Shown: positions 51,333-61,100, counted from the stretch's first letter. The stretch is 64,000 nucleotides of DNA from Bacteroidaceae bacterium (GCA_017429945.1 JAFRNY010000073.1:1-64000), one strand, 5' to 3'. Program-made: numbers and translations. The notes: generated by a model from the letters alone, not told the origin.

Positions 51333-53804
51333 TCATGAGATTATAGAGAATTTTGCGAAGCGCAATAAGAGTTGTTTTCTGCCTACATTTTCAAATTCAA
51401 CCGTAGCCTTTGCATCAATGCCCGAGCCGGACAATTCTACGATTTTGCCTCTGCCAAAACGCGAATGCAGAATCTGCAGACCAACGGTCAGCGTCCCTGC
51501 GGCCGTCTGAGTGGATTCAACTGTCGCAGGCTTAGATTCGGTATCGGATTTCCGCGAGCCAGCGTACGTCATTCCGACGGGCGGTTTATCCAGGGCTTGC
51601 AATCGGGCATTTACGCGAGCCTCATAGCCTGCACGATCACGTCGTTGTGTCGATCCGGCGGACACAGGGCGTGCGCTGCCAGACGAATCAGTATTATAGC
51701 CAGCGCCACCATAGCGCTGAGCGCCAGAATCTGCGCCCGTACTGCCAAACAGTCCGCCACGCTGTCTTCCAAAGCCCATGCCTGAGGCATCATCTCCAAA
51801 GAAATTCGTGAACTGGCGGCGGCGTGTGCCAGCTGTCGTCGACTGATCTTCCTCGAGGTATTGAGGGTCAATATCCCGTAGGAACGGGCTTGGACTGCAG
51901 AACTCACTCTTGCCGAAGCGATAACGGTTCTGCGCGTGAGTTAGAAAACATTGCTCCTGAGCACGTGTGATGGCCACATAAAACAGGCGCCGTTCCTCTT
52001 CGAGCTCGCGTGGCGAACTGGATGACATCTGGTTCGGGAATAGGTTCTCTTCCATTCCGACCACAAATACCACCCTGAATTCCAGACCCTTAGCCGCATG
52101 GACAGTCATCAGCGAGAGCTTGTCGTCGCTATCATCATCGCTCTCATCGAGGTCGCTCAGCAACGACACTTCCTGCAGATAGTGCGTCATGAATGTATTC
52201 TCACCTTCGCCTTCCTCGGTGCGGTCGTCGACGAACTGCTGCAAACCGTCGAAGAGCTCCTGAAGGTTCTCCTGCCGAGAAATATCTTCCGGCTCGCGAC
52301 CTCTGAAGATTTCTGCCTGGAGACCCGATTCGCGCGCTATGCGCAGGCCGAGCTGTGCGGCGTTTTCAGTATTGACCGCCTCTGTAAAGCTCTGAATGAG
52401 AGCCACGAACGATTCGAGTTTGGAGAGAGTGCCACGGTTAACATCCAGGTGAGCGGCCACAGGATTCGTCAGCACCTGCCACAAACTGATACCTGCATCA
52501 GCAGCCGCGTGGATGATTTTGTCGAGTGTGGTCTGCCCTATTCCACGGGCCGGATAATTGATTACGCGCTTAAGCGCTTCCTCGTCGTTGGGATTGACGG
52601 CCAGACGAAAATAAGCGATGATGTCTTTGATTTCTTTACGCTGATAGAACGACAACCCGCCATAGATGCGGTACGGAATGCCCATTTTGCGGAATGCTTC
52701 CTCAAAGGTGCGGCTCTGCGCATTAGTGCGATAAAGAATCGCTATCTCGTGCCAGGCGATATGCTCGAACCGGTTCAGGTTCTGCACCTTATGCCCTACC
52801 CCATTGGCTTCCTCGATATCGCTAAAGTATGAGAATACATGGATCGGTTGCCCCTTGCTTTTCTCGGAGAATACCTCTTTTGGAATCTGCCCGCGGTTGT
52901 GCTTGATGAGGCTGTTTGCAGCGGCCACGATGGTCTGCGTGGACCGATAGTTCTGCTCAAGCTTAAATAGCTTGGCGCCCTCGTATAAGCGTTGGAATGT
53001 CAGGATGTTATCGATATTTGCGCCACGGAAGGAATAGATCGACTGAGCATCATCACCCACGACACAGACATGACGGTGGTGCTGAGTCAGTTGCCACACG
53101 ATGGCATGCTGGGCGTAGTTAGTGTCCTGATACTCATCGACGAGCACAAACTGGAATTTCTCCTCGTAGCGAGCCAGTATTTCCGGCTTATGAGCGAAGA
53201 GGAGATAAGTGTAAAGCAGCAGGTCGTCGAAGTCCAATGCATCGGCCTGTCGGCAGCGAGCCCAATAGCGCTCGTAGATAGCGCCCGTAGCCGGTATTCG
53301 CGAGGCATTATCAGCCTGCATGATCTGGGCATCGCGCTGATATTGCGACGGCAGCAACAGGCGGTTCTTGGCGGCAGAGATATGGCTCGCCACCGTGCCG
53401 GCCTTATATTGTTTGTCATCGAGCCCCATCTCGCGTATTATGCTGCGAATGAGGCTCTTGCTGTCGGTGGCATCATAGATTGTGAAGTTCGATGAGAAGC
53501 CTATGGCCTCGTGCTCTGCGCGAAGGATTCGAGCGAAGATACTGTGGAAGGTTCCCATCCACAGTCCGCGCGTAGCATCCTCGCCCATCTGGCGAGTTAT
53601 GCGCGACTTCATCTCTTCTGCAGCCTTGTTTGTGAAGGTCAGGGCTAGTATATTCCAAGGCTTCATGCCCTGACTGAGCAGGTAAGCCACTTTATATGTC
53701 AGCACGCGCGTCTTGCCCGAGCCAGCGCCCGCAATCACGAGTGAAGGCCCGTCGGTATAGAGCACAGCCGCGCGTTGTGCTGGATTAAGTTCGTCTAAAT
53801 TCAT
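51333..53804 (-). CDS. UvrD/PcrA-type DNA helicase
   Basis: 823 residues. Superfamily 1A helicase: Walker A GAGSGKTRVL near residue 25, DEYQDTN (II), GDDAQSIYSFRGA (III), LEQNYRSTQTI (IV), VHAAKGLEFRVVFVVGMEE (V) and VAITRAQEQCFLTH (VI). The C-terminal tail has a Gly/Arg/Ser-rich linker (FGRQRGGLFGSTGADSG) and the typical end HSRFGRGKIVEL, a polymerase-interacting module in PcrA. It unwinds DNA in repair and rolling-circle replication. It lies 50 bp after the response regulator. Confidence 0.95.
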   Translation of the reverse strand: MNLDELNPAQRAAVLYTDGPSLVIAGAGSGKTRVLTYKVAYLLSQGMKPWNILALTFTNKAAEEMKSRITRQMGEDATRGLWMGTFHSIFARILRAEHEAIGFSSNFTIYDATDSKSLIRSIIREMGLDDKQYKAGTVASHISAAKNRLLLPSQYQRDAQIMQADNASRIPATGAIYERYWARCRQADALDFDDLLLYTYLLFAHKPEILARYEEKFQFVLVDEYQDTNYAQHAIVWQLTQHHRHVCVVGDDAQSIYSFRGANIDNILTFQRLYEGAKLFKLEQNYRSTQTIVAAANSLIKHNRGQIPKEVFSEKSKGQPIHVFSYFSDIEEANGVGHKVQNLNRFEHIAWHEIAILYRTNAQSRTFEEAFRKMGIPYRIYGGLSFYQRKEIKDIIAYFRLAVNPNDEEALKRVINYPARGIGQTTLDKIIHAAADAGISLWQVLTNPVAAHLDVNRGTLSKLESFVALIQSFTEAVNTENAAQLGLRIARESGLQAEIFRGREPEDISRQENLQELFDGLQQFVDDRTEEGEGENTFMTHYLQEVSLLSDLDESDDDSDDKLSLMTVHAAKGLEFRVVFVVGMEENLFPNQMSSSSPRELEEERRLFYVAITRAQEQCFLTHAQNRYRFGKSEFCSPSPFLRDIDPQYLEEDQSTTAGTRRRQFTNFFGDDASGMGFGRQRGGLFGSTGADSGAQRYGGAGYNTDSSGSARPVSAGSTQRRDRAGYEARVNARLQALDKPPVGMTYAGSRKSDTESKPATVESTQTAAGTLTVGLQILHSRFGRGKIVELSGSGIDAKATVEFENVGRKQLLLRFAKFSIIS

Positions 53805-53854
53805 TCTTTCGACGCTGTTCTATTATTCGTTTAAGTACATGAGTCCAGCGAGCA

Positions 53855-54577
53855 TCACTCGTCATCTGGCTTGAGTGTGTCGAGGTCTATGATGTGGAGC
53901 TGTAAGGCTTTCACTACGAGGCGTGTAGCATTCACGCCCGTCCGCTCGTTCGACGGGAAAAGGCGGTTGATGAGGTCCACCTGCCGCTTCTCGAGGCTCT
54001 TGGCTCCGAAGGGCATTCCCTTGAGCGAGGCTATCATATCCTTCGTGTAGCCCAGGGCCAGATGACGCAGGAATCGCTCATCGTATTCGTCTATATCATA
54101 GTCGATTACGGCATCCGAGCGGCGACTCTCACTGACAACACTCTTTTTGAAACGGGCCACGATCTTCTCGAGAATAGGCTGATTGAACACCAGGCGCCGG
54201 CCGTCCATGACGAGGCGAACGTCGTTGCGCGTCAGCAGCTCGCCGGTCTTCAGAATGATGCCATCGGTGCCGGCCTGCAAGGCATCAACCCACAGCCGCT
54301 CATTCAATATCTCGCCGGTGAAAATCAGAATCTTCACGTCGGGATAGTTGCTGTGCACTTGTCGGCAAATATCTACGCCCACGGTGGTGCTGCCGCCCAG
54401 ACCCAGGTCGAGCAGGAGGAGGTCGGGCCGTTGCTGGCGCATTAGTTTCCACAGTTCGCTCTCATTCATCGCCGTGCCGAGGATCTCGGCTTCAGGGATG
54501 TCAGAACGGAATATTTCCTCGGTGCCTTTCAGCTCGAGTTTCTCGTCTTCTACGATAATCACTTTAAACGGTTCCAT
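53855..54577 (-). CDS. Response regulator
   Basis: 240 residues. The receiver domain (1-125) has the phosphoryl-accepting Asp57 in DLLLLDLGLGG, the acidic pair E10-D11 in VEDEK and the conserved Thr/Lys (FTGE, ILKTGE). The C-terminal half (about 160-230) looks helical with a diverged LuxR-like helix-turn-helix (FLRHLALGYTKDMIASLKGM). It is the cognate partner of the sensor kinase immediately upstream (55-bp gap). Confidence 0.85.
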   Translation of the reverse strand: MEPFKVIIVEDEKLELKGTEEIFRSDIPEAEILGTAMNESELWKLMRQQRPDLLLLDLGLGGSTTVGVDICRQVHSNYPDVKILIFTGEILNERLWVDALQAGTDGIILKTGELLTRNDVRLVMDGRRLVFNQPILEKIVARFKKSVVSESRRSDAVIDYDIDEYDERFLRHLALGYTKDMIASLKGMPFGAKSLEKRQVDLINRLFPSNERTGVNATRLVVKALQLHIIDLDTLKPDDE

Positions 54578-54632
54578 CGTTCGTTCATTAATGAGTTAAG
54601 CAGTTATTATTCTATGCGTTGCGCTAAATAGC

Positions 54633-57600
54633 TCAAGCCTTGGTCAAAGGGATTGTGAACCAAATCGAATGCCCTTTGTCAGCCGCTTCGGCGTTGATTC
54701 GGCAGCCGGGATGCCCCATGAAAGTGTCATGCTCGCGAATGATTTGCTTCGCAATCAGGAATGGAATGCCCTGTGGATGAGGCGTAAACAGTCCGTGCAG
54801 TTGATCTGTCGAGAGCTCATGGTTGGGGTTGCTGATAGTGATGCGTGCAAAATTGCCGTCGATAGTGGCTTCCAGCTCCATAGGCAGCCACTCCCCCACT
54901 CCTTTACCGCTGTTGGCCAGGAAGTCGGTCTCGGCATCGAGCAAGGCGTTGAGGAGCATCAGCAGCAAATCGTTGTCGCCGCGTAGTCGCCTGTCGGAAA
55001 GCAGATTGCCGGTTTTTAGTTCAATGTTTACTCCAAGGCGACGGGTGCGATTAGCAAAGCGCGAGGCGGCCGGTCTGCAAATATCGTCGAAGGCAATACT
55101 ACTGCGGCGGAAGTTCAGCGCCTCAGACTGATGCAAAGCCTGCGACATAAGCAGTGAGTAGATCTCTTTGTAGTAACCGACAGTCTCGTTGAGCGTGGTG
55201 AGGTCGGCTTCAGGGGCTCCGGACGTCGCCATTCGGTTGACGAGCTGGTTTATCCTGCCGGGATAGTACATCGTCTCATGCTTTATCGTGGAGAGACAGT
55301 TGTCGATTATCTGATTCTGGACGTGCAGGCGGCTCTCTTCGTAGAGGCGGCGGCGGTGCTCATCCTCGGCCATCTCCACATCGGCCTGCTGACGCTCGAT
55401 ATCGGCACTCTGCTGCTGTTGCATCTGCTGCAAGCGTTCGTCGTTGAGACGTGCTACGGCGCGTGCGAATCGTGCCTGCGGCAGGAAATAGAAGAAATAG
55501 GCGGCCAAAGCGGCCAGGACAAACAAGGCTATGATGGCAGCAAGTGCCCAACGGGCCGTCAGCTGCGAACGTTCGAGCTGCTGGCAGTAGGCTTCGAGCG
55601 ATTCATCGCGGTTTACGAGCTTATAGAGGCGCGTATATACCTCATTACTACGGCGATAAAGGGCCCAGTCGTGCATGGCAAGCGCAGCCACGGCCTGCTC
55701 GTTGCGCACGCCGAGCACGAGAGAATAGTCGAGAGAGTCGCGCCCATGGCCTATCAGCGCCAGGGCTTTTTCGGCAAAGTCAAGGGCCTCGGCATGGCGG
55801 CCCTCGAGGTTGCAGAAGTACAATGAGTCGGCCAAGGCATAGGCTTCAGCAGGGAACGAGAGGACGCTTTCAGAATCTGCAGATAGCGGTTTTGTTGTCG
55901 TACGGACAGGCTCTTTGGCATGACCAAACTGCGCCGACCAGACCTGTCCGGGCGTAACGGCAAAGGCCAAAGCCAGTAATATCAGACTGACGACTCGCGG
56001 CAGACGGAACCAGAAGCGACAGCCCTTCCCCAACACGCTGTCGATGCCAAAGCGGCAGACGCGGAAGAGCGGACTCGTCTTGCGGTATTTCTCTATGATG
56101 CCTTTGCAGTTCATCAGACCGAAGCCGTAACCCTTGCGGTCGTCATCGCTGATGCGACCGGTCGCATCGGCCTCTTCAACCGGTTGCATCGGCCTCTTCA
56201 ACCGGTCGAATTCGCCTGTGCGACCGGTTGTGTTTCCGATGACTGCTGCGTCATAGACTTTATTGTTGAGAATGAGGTCGATATCAGCAGCAGAGAGACC
56301 GCAGCCAGTGTCCTGCACCGACAGCTCGACATAGCGGCCATCGTCGTCCGAGCCCTCGGCGGCGCTGATGCTAACCGTGCCACCTTCGGGCGTGAACTTG
56401 CGTGCGTTGTCGGAGAGGGTGTTGAGCATGAAGAGCGTCAGTGCACGGTCGGCTTTCACGGAGAGCGTGGTCGGCTCAACGCAGAGCTTTAGTCCTTTCT
56501 GATCGTAAGCAAAATGATTGAGGCCCATGGCATCGAAGAGCGGTGCCAGTTCGAACGAAGAAATCTGCAGACTCAGCTGGCCCTGCTCCATCTTGATCCA
56601 CTCCGTCAGCAGGTCGTTGAGTTCGTTGATGCGCCCTGTGAGTTCGCTGATATATGCGAGCGACTCCTGTCGGACCTGCCCTCGCTGCCGCATGCGTCGC
56701 ACCTCATTTATGATTCGGTCGAGGAAGGGAACGATGCCTTGAACCAGCTGCAGCTTGGCACGCTTCTCAATATTCTTCTCCTTATCGGCCAGAAGGCGCA
56801 GTTCGGTAGCCTGCTGCTGCTCAAGCAGCTGCTCCTGCTCGTCGGCAAACGCCTGCTGACTGTGCAGGGCAGCCTCTTTCACCTGCTGCATCTTCTGGCG
56901 CAACAGACGTCGCTGAGCACGTGTGCGCCTGCGCCAGCGTCGGAGCAAGCCGAAGAGGAACAGGCTGATAACGACGGCCGTAGCGATAGCACCGGCAATA
57001 AGGCGATGGAGATACGAACGTTCGTTGGAGAGCTCCACGGCGCGGCTTTCGAGCTCGGCATCCTCGCGCGTCACGTCGAGCAGATCGAGGAATATATTGC
57101 GGTTGTAGTCGCTCTCAGCTTTCATGTCGAGAGCACTATAGGCCACCGAGAGTTGCTGACGGATGCCCGAAATCCACTCCGGCACGGTCTTCACCACGGA
57201 CGAGCTCACCCATTGGCGCTCCACCGACACGGGATCGGGCGTAGAATCGTAGAGCACGAGCACTCGGCTCTCAGAATCGGGCGCGACAAGTTCGTCGGAG
57301 GCGTAGTAACACTGGTGGTGGAAGTTCACGCAGTCGAGGGCTGCGCTGTAGTAGTCTATGGCTTTTAGATAGTTGCCGGCATCGAAGCTGAGCTCACCCA
57401 GAGTGCGGAGCGCGCAGGCTTCCTGATAGAGGTCGTCGTAGCCGATAAACTCGTTCAGCGCAGCTTCTGCCAGTTTCTCGGGCAGGCTGTCGGATGGGAA
57501 AATCGACGATAGTAGGGTCTGCGCCTCTGGGAAAGCCTCGAGGGCTGCCGTGCGACGAAGCGAGTCGGCCAACAGCGTGGCCAGCGACTGCTCGGAGTTA

Positions 57601-58334
57601 CCAACGAAGAATGGGTAGTCTTCGTAGCGTGCGAGCCAGAAACACTTTAAGAGATAGTCGAACTCTTCGCGTGCAACAGCCTCTGGCTCTGTGTTTTCTG
57701 CCAAGCCACCGGAGCCACGCATATAGCAGTAGTAGAGCCACTGTGCGGTGTCGGTTGCCATTTGGCAATAGGGATAGGAAGCACGTATCTCGTCGAGCGC
57801 ACGGTCGTTTTGGTTGAGGTAGTAGAAATAGGTTGATGAGGCTATATGGTAGTCGCTGCGCCCGAAATAGAAGCGGTGGAGTTCGCGGGTCGTCATCTTC
57901 TGCTCGCGCGACGAAAGGCGCTTGATGATGCGGCCGGCATCGGCCCTATGGATGAAGAAAGAGCGGTTGTCGCTGGTGCGCTGCGCCACCTTCATCATCG
58001 TCACGTCGGCAATAAGGCGCTCGGTGAGGCTACGGCTGGCATCGGCAGCGCGCGCAGCCACCGTGAGGGCGCTGTCGAAATCCATTTGCTGGAAGCGCTC
58101 GAAGGCCAGGTTGTTGAGAGCTTCTGCCCTACCCTTCGCATACTTGCACTGTCCGGCCAGGTCATAGGCGGCTTCAGCCCATGTGCGCAGTGAGTCGATG
58201 TTCTTGTAATGCCACTTATACGCAAGGCTGTTTAGCGAATCCACCGTCTGGCGCTGCCGCAACGAAGGCCCTTCGTGGCAGGCTGTGACCACGAGAACGA
58301 TTGTCAAGGCAAGAAAGGAGTGCAGGCAACGCAC
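54633..58334 (-). CDS. Giant sensor protein with two kinase-like modules (DUF5112/DUF5113 type), 22-bp repeats in the ATP lid
   Basis: 1233 residues. Lipobox-like VVTAC near residue 19, then a TPR-rich sensor (30-430), a membrane span (about 438-460), coiled coil and an ATPase domain with DTGCGL (675-680) and GYGFGL (735-740). Next come a hydrophobic segment (about 788-812), a second periplasmic part, another span (about 940-962), a coiled coil and a second module with KHETMYYP, where His1019 is the likely phosphate acceptor. The first module shows no such H box and the second ATPase part is diverged, so the two may divide the work. Between the two ATP boxes, residues 701-727 (NTTGRTGEF...DATGR) are encoded by a 22-bp repeat. 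Followed by its response regulator. Confidence 0.8.
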   Translation of the reverse strand: MRCLHSFLALTIVLVVTACHEGPSLRQRQTVDSLNSLAYKWHYKNIDSLRTWAEAAYDLAGQCKYAKGRAEALNNLAFERFQQMDFDSALTVAARAADASRSLTERLIADVTMMKVAQRTSDNRSFFIHRADAGRIIKRLSSREQKMTTRELHRFYFGRSDYHIASSTYFYYLNQNDRALDEIRASYPYCQMATDTAQWLYYCYMRGSGGLAENTEPEAVAREEFDYLLKCFWLARYEDYPFFVGNSEQSLATLLADSLRRTAALEAFPEAQTLLSSIFPSDSLPEKLAEAALNEFIGYDDLYQEACALRTLGELSFDAGNYLKAIDYYSAALDCVNFHHQCYYASDELVAPDSESRVLVLYDSTPDPVSVERQWVSSSVVKTVPEWISGIRQQLSVAYSALDMKAESDYNRNIFLDLLDVTREDAELESRAVELSNERSYLHRLIAGAIATAVVISLFLFGLLRRWRRRTRAQRRLLRQKMQQVKEAALHSQQAFADEQEQLLEQQQATELRLLADKEKNIEKRAKLQLVQGIVPFLDRIINEVRRMRQRGQVRQESLAYISELTGRINELNDLLTEWIKMEQGQLSLQISSFELAPLFDAMGLNHFAYDQKGLKLCVEPTTLSVKADRALTLFMLNTLSDNARKFTPEGGTVSISAAEGSDDDGRYVELSVQDTGCGLSAADIDLILNNKVYDAAVIGNTTGRTGEFDRLKRPMQPVEEADATGRISDDDRKGYGFGLMNCKGIIEKYRKTSPLFRVCRFGIDSVLGKGCRFWFRLPRVVSLILLALAFAVTPGQVWSAQFGHAKEPVRTTTKPLSADSESVLSFPAEAYALADSLYFCNLEGRHAEALDFAEKALALIGHGRDSLDYSLVLGVRNEQAVAALAMHDWALYRRSNEVYTRLYKLVNRDESLEAYCQQLERSQLTARWALAAIIALFVLAALAAYFFYFLPQARFARAVARLNDERLQQMQQQQSADIERQQADVEMAEDEHRRRLYEESRLHVQNQIIDNCLSTIKHETMYYPGRINQLVNRMATSGAPEADLTTLNETVGYYKEIYSLLMSQALHQSEALNFRRSSIAFDDICRPAASRFANRTRRLGVNIELKTGNLLSDRRLRGDNDLLLMLLNALLDAETDFLANSGKGVGEWLPMELEATIDGNFARITISNPNHELSTDQLHGLFTPHPQGIPFLIAKQIIREHDTFMGHPGCRINAEAADKGHSIWFTIPLTKA
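56155..56232 (+). repeat. 22-bp repeats inside the sensor kinase gene
   Basis: Three 22-bp units (56155-56176, 56177-56198, 56199-56220) and a partial fourth (56221-56232) carry the core C(A/G)ACCGGT(C/T)G with GCATCGGCCTCTT in the first two. ATGCGACCGGTCGCAT is a perfect palindrome at the left end. The core equals that of array A. Three units make 66 bp, so the kinase reading frame is kept. Confidence 0.9.
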
Positions 58335-58345
58335 GGCAGATGATA

Positions 58346-59569
58346 TTAATTAGAATGTAAGATTCGGTCGATTTCGTCGAACTCTTTGCCCATGTTCAAA
58401 TGGAGGTAGATTCGATAAAGCGGTGGCGCCCAGCGCTGCGGCTTGTCGGGTTCGAGGGCCATGACGCGCTCCATCGGCAATTTGGCCAGGTTGTAGAGGC
58501 TTTGAATGATTTCCTGATCGCGCCGACATTGCGGATTCGTGAGGTCGGTGCAGGCTTGTTCGGTGTAGATGACCGCGAGGTTGAGCAAAGCTATACCTTT
58601 ATTGTATAGGGCATCGACATGGTCGGGAGCATACAGCAAGCACGAGTCGCAGGCGTCGATGGCTTCGCGGTCGCGCCCTTGCTTTAGCAGCACGAGACTG
58701 CGGCCGTACCAGAACAGCGGGACGGTGTCGGCCACGCTAATGGCCGAGTCGGCTATCTCAAGCGCTCGCTTCGTGTCCTGCGTATCGAGATAGTAGTCAA
58801 CCAGATGCGAGAAGAAATAACCGTGGCCCGTATGCTCGCGCAGCCCATCGTAGAGGCTTGTGAGCCAGCGTGCGGAGTCGCCTTTGGCCAAGAATGCCCG
58901 AGCGAGGTATTCCTGAACGAGATAGTTCTTGCGGCCGGCGCGCTTGGCCAGGTCGGCATTGCGTATAACGCCGTCGGAGTTCTGTGCGGCATTGGCTGCC
59001 ACTACGGCAAGATAGGCTGCCTGAGCCACGAGGCTGTCGGTCTTCTGCAGAGAATCGCGACTGAAGATAGGGTGCGAGGCCGTTGCGGCATAAGTGTCGA
59101 AGTACGGCAGTGCCTCCTTCATCTTGTCCTTGAGGAAATACCATTTGCCGCCATTGAGCAGATTGGTGCGGAACGGCATCAGCACGTCGTGGCTGCGACG
59201 GCGGTTCTGCAGGCGCACGCGCCCTTTCTCGTCGGGACACGACTCGATGGAATCAGCCAGCTCGAGGCGGCGGAATGTCTCGAGGATATTGGCATAGAAG
59301 GCAGCGGTGTCGTATTTCTGTTTCAGGTAGAGCTTAAGGTTCTGGGCTTCGTAAAGCTTCTGGCTGCACTCGGCAGCCAGCACGTAGCACTCCACGCGGT
59401 CGGCGTGGCTGGTGCCTTCCTTGACGGCTTCGGCCAGCAAGTTCTTAGCCGTCTGCTCGAGGTTCTGCTTCTTCTTCAACGCGTCCTTGGCCTGGCGTAT
59501 TACGCTGGCCGCAGAGAGGTTAAGGGAAAGCAGGCTGAATATGATGAGTAGATATTTTCGCATAATCAT
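58346..59569 (-). CDS. Secreted tetratricopeptide (TPR) protein
   Basis: 407 residues. Signal peptide (start at 59569 or at the in-frame ATG 6 bp later, MRKYLLIIFSLLSLNLSAA). The remainder is alpha-helical with TPR-like repeats (AAYLAVVAANAAQNSDGVIRNADLAKRAG, ALEIADSAISVADTVPLFWYGRSLVLLKQGRDREAIDACD, ALYNKGIALLNLAVIY). A periplasmic scaffold role is likely. It is 11 bp upstream of the sensor kinase gene and probably in one unit with it, the response regulator and the helicase; a -7 box is at 59583-59590. Confidence 0.78.
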   Translation of the reverse strand: MIMRKYLLIIFSLLSLNLSAASVIRQAKDALKKKQNLEQTAKNLLAEAVKEGTSHADRVECYVLAAECSQKLYEAQNLKLYLKQKYDTAAFYANILETFRRLELADSIESCPDEKGRVRLQNRRRSHDVLMPFRTNLLNGGKWYFLKDKMKEALPYFDTYAATASHPIFSRDSLQKTDSLVAQAAYLAVVAANAAQNSDGVIRNADLAKRAGRKNYLVQEYLARAFLAKGDSARWLTSLYDGLREHTGHGYFFSHLVDYYLDTQDTKRALEIADSAISVADTVPLFWYGRSLVLLKQGRDREAIDACDSCLLYAPDHVDALYNKGIALLNLAVIYTEQACTDLTNPQCRRDQEIIQSLYNLAKLPMERVMALEPDKPQRWAPPLYRIYLHLNMGKEFDEIDRILHSN

Positions 59570-59582
59570 TGTAATTCTGCTG

Positions 59583-59590
59583 CAAAGTTA
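59583..59590 (-). promoter_or_regulatory. -7 promoter element of the TPR-kinase-regulator-helicase unit
   Basis: TAACTTTG on the minus strand matches TAnnTTTG, 14 bp before the start codon, giving a very short leader. Confidence 0.55.
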
Positions 59591-59668
59591 CAGCAAAGCG
59601 GCCAATAATCCTGCATTTATGAGGTTAAATGTTGTCAAATTATGCTCATCGCCCTTTACGTGCGCGTA

Positions 59669-59699
59669 CAAAAAAGCCCGGGACCTTCGGTCTCGGGCT
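59669..59699 (-). terminator. Terminator after the gyrA-TPR genes
   Basis: AGCCCGGGACC (59675-59685) and GGTCTCGGGCT (59689-59699) form an 11-bp stem with one mismatch and a stable TTC loop. On the minus strand a T run (plus 59670-59675 A) follows. Confidence 0.82.
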
Positions 59700-59724
59700 G
59701 TAAAAGCTGTTAAGAAAGTGTGAG

Positions 59725-61005
59725 TTAATCGCCCACGAGCTTAGCCATCTCAGCTTCCTTGGCCTTGTTGCCGAGGATGTAGTAGACGGTGCGGAGGCGG
59801 GTTGCCCACTTGTGAGTGTTGTCCGGCTCGAGTTCCTTCACCTTGAGGAAGAAGGGCTCAGCAGCCTTGTAGGCGTCCTTGACGGGCTGCACGGCGGCAT
59901 TGAACTGGGCCTGTGTCATCTTCTTGCCGCTGAGCGACTCGTTGATGTCATATCCATAGTTGCTCCAGCATACGCCAGCGTTGTAGTAAGCATCGGAGAA
60001 CGTGGGATCGGTCTCGGTGGCTTTGGTGAAGAAGGGGATGGCCTCTTTGTACTTGTGGTCGTTCATGAAGACGAGACCCTTGGCATAGTTGCCCAGACGG
60101 CTATTGGCGTCAGCAGCCAGAACCTCGTCGGCCAGAGCCTGTGCGGAAGCGAAGTCGCCCTTGTTGAAGTAGTAAGCAAGAATGTTCTGTGCCACACCGT
60201 CGTTGCCTGCGGGGTCTGCCAGCACGACTTCCTTACCGGCCTTGAGCCAAGCCACGGTGTCGCCCTGCTCGATGAGCGAGGTGAGATAGAGCTGGTTCAC
60301 CTGATCCTTCTCCTCGGTGTACTCGCGGGCCTTGCCGATGTACTCGTTGAGCGTGGCATTGTCCTTAGCAAAGTAAGCTGCGAGGCAGGTGTAGTAGGCA
60401 ATCTGCGGAGTGGACTCATCGGCTGCAAGCGTTGCTGCATCGGGGCCGAGGATGGTGTAGGTCTGGGGATAGTTCATCCAGCGCTTGAAGGCTTCGACGG
60501 CCTTGGCGTGCTGCTGGTTCTGGAAGAACATCTGACCGCAGTAGGCTACGTAGGGACGGAACTGCAGCACCTTGAGCTTGTTCTGCAGCGTGTAGGGGTC
60601 CTTATCGCCCTTGAGGCCGAGGGTCTGCACTGCCTTGTAGCACTCTTCCATAGCGTCGAGCGAGGCGTAGATGTTCTCGGCGAGAGCCGTCGTGTCGGTA
60701 GGCTGCTTAGCGATGACATTGTTGAGCAGCGGGTTGAATGTGAACATGTGGAGCTGAGCCTTGATGTCCCAGGCGTTGGCCAGTTCCTTCTTTGTCTCGG
60801 GGCTGTTGAACACCGGGGCAATCATTTCGAAACACTCAGCAAGCTTAGCCTTGAGCTCAGCTTCCTGCTTCTCGTTGCGCTCGGGCATGGCGACGAGGTT
60901 CTGGACCTCTTCCTTAAGCACGCGAGCCTTGCGGATGACTTTGTCTTGAGCCATAGCTCCCGAAGCTACGAGAGCGAGAGCAAATGCGAATAAGACTTTT
61001 TTCAT
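59725..61005 (-). CDS. Secreted tetratricopeptide (TPR) protein
   Basis: 426 residues, signal peptide MKKVLFAFALALVASGAMAQ. The N-terminal part (KARVLKEEVQNLVAMPERNEKQEAELKAKLAECFEM) is helical. TPR units follow (EAIPFFTKATETDPTFSDAYYNAGVCWSNYG, DPAGNDGVAQNILAYYFNKGDFASAQALADEVL). It resembles the TPR protein at 58346-59569 only in general build. It is downstream of gyrA by about 100 bp. A periplasmic scaffold is the best guess. Confidence 0.8.
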   Translation of the reverse strand: MKKVLFAFALALVASGAMAQDKVIRKARVLKEEVQNLVAMPERNEKQEAELKAKLAECFEMIAPVFNSPETKKELANAWDIKAQLHMFTFNPLLNNVIAKQPTDTTALAENIYASLDAMEECYKAVQTLGLKGDKDPYTLQNKLKVLQFRPYVAYCGQMFFQNQQHAKAVEAFKRWMNYPQTYTILGPDAATLAADESTPQIAYYTCLAAYFAKDNATLNEYIGKAREYTEEKDQVNQLYLTSLIEQGDTVAWLKAGKEVVLADPAGNDGVAQNILAYYFNKGDFASAQALADEVLAADANSRLGNYAKGLVFMNDHKYKEAIPFFTKATETDPTFSDAYYNAGVCWSNYGYDINESLSGKKMTQAQFNAAVQPVKDAYKAAEPFFLKVKELEPDNTHKWATRLRTVYYILGNKAKEAEMAKLVGD

Positions 61006-61060
61006 AATTCTTCTTCTGTTAGTTTAGGTTTGTTTTTAATGTTTGCTAAATTAAAGGTAA

Positions 61061-61100
61061 ACCCTTGTCCTGTCTCTGCAACGTTTGACAGGGCAAGGGT
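61061..61100 (-). terminator. Hairpin between gyrA and the TPR gene
   Basis: ACCCTTGTCCTGTC (61061-61074) pairs with GACAGGGCAAGGGT (61087-61100), 13 of 14 positions, directly after the gyrA stop. The T-rich stretch on the minus strand is weak, so it may attenuate rather than end transcription. Confidence 0.6.

Noticed and set aside
59812-60993. Open frame of 393 codons on the plus strand
   Set aside because: Antisense to the TPR protein gene, no motif.
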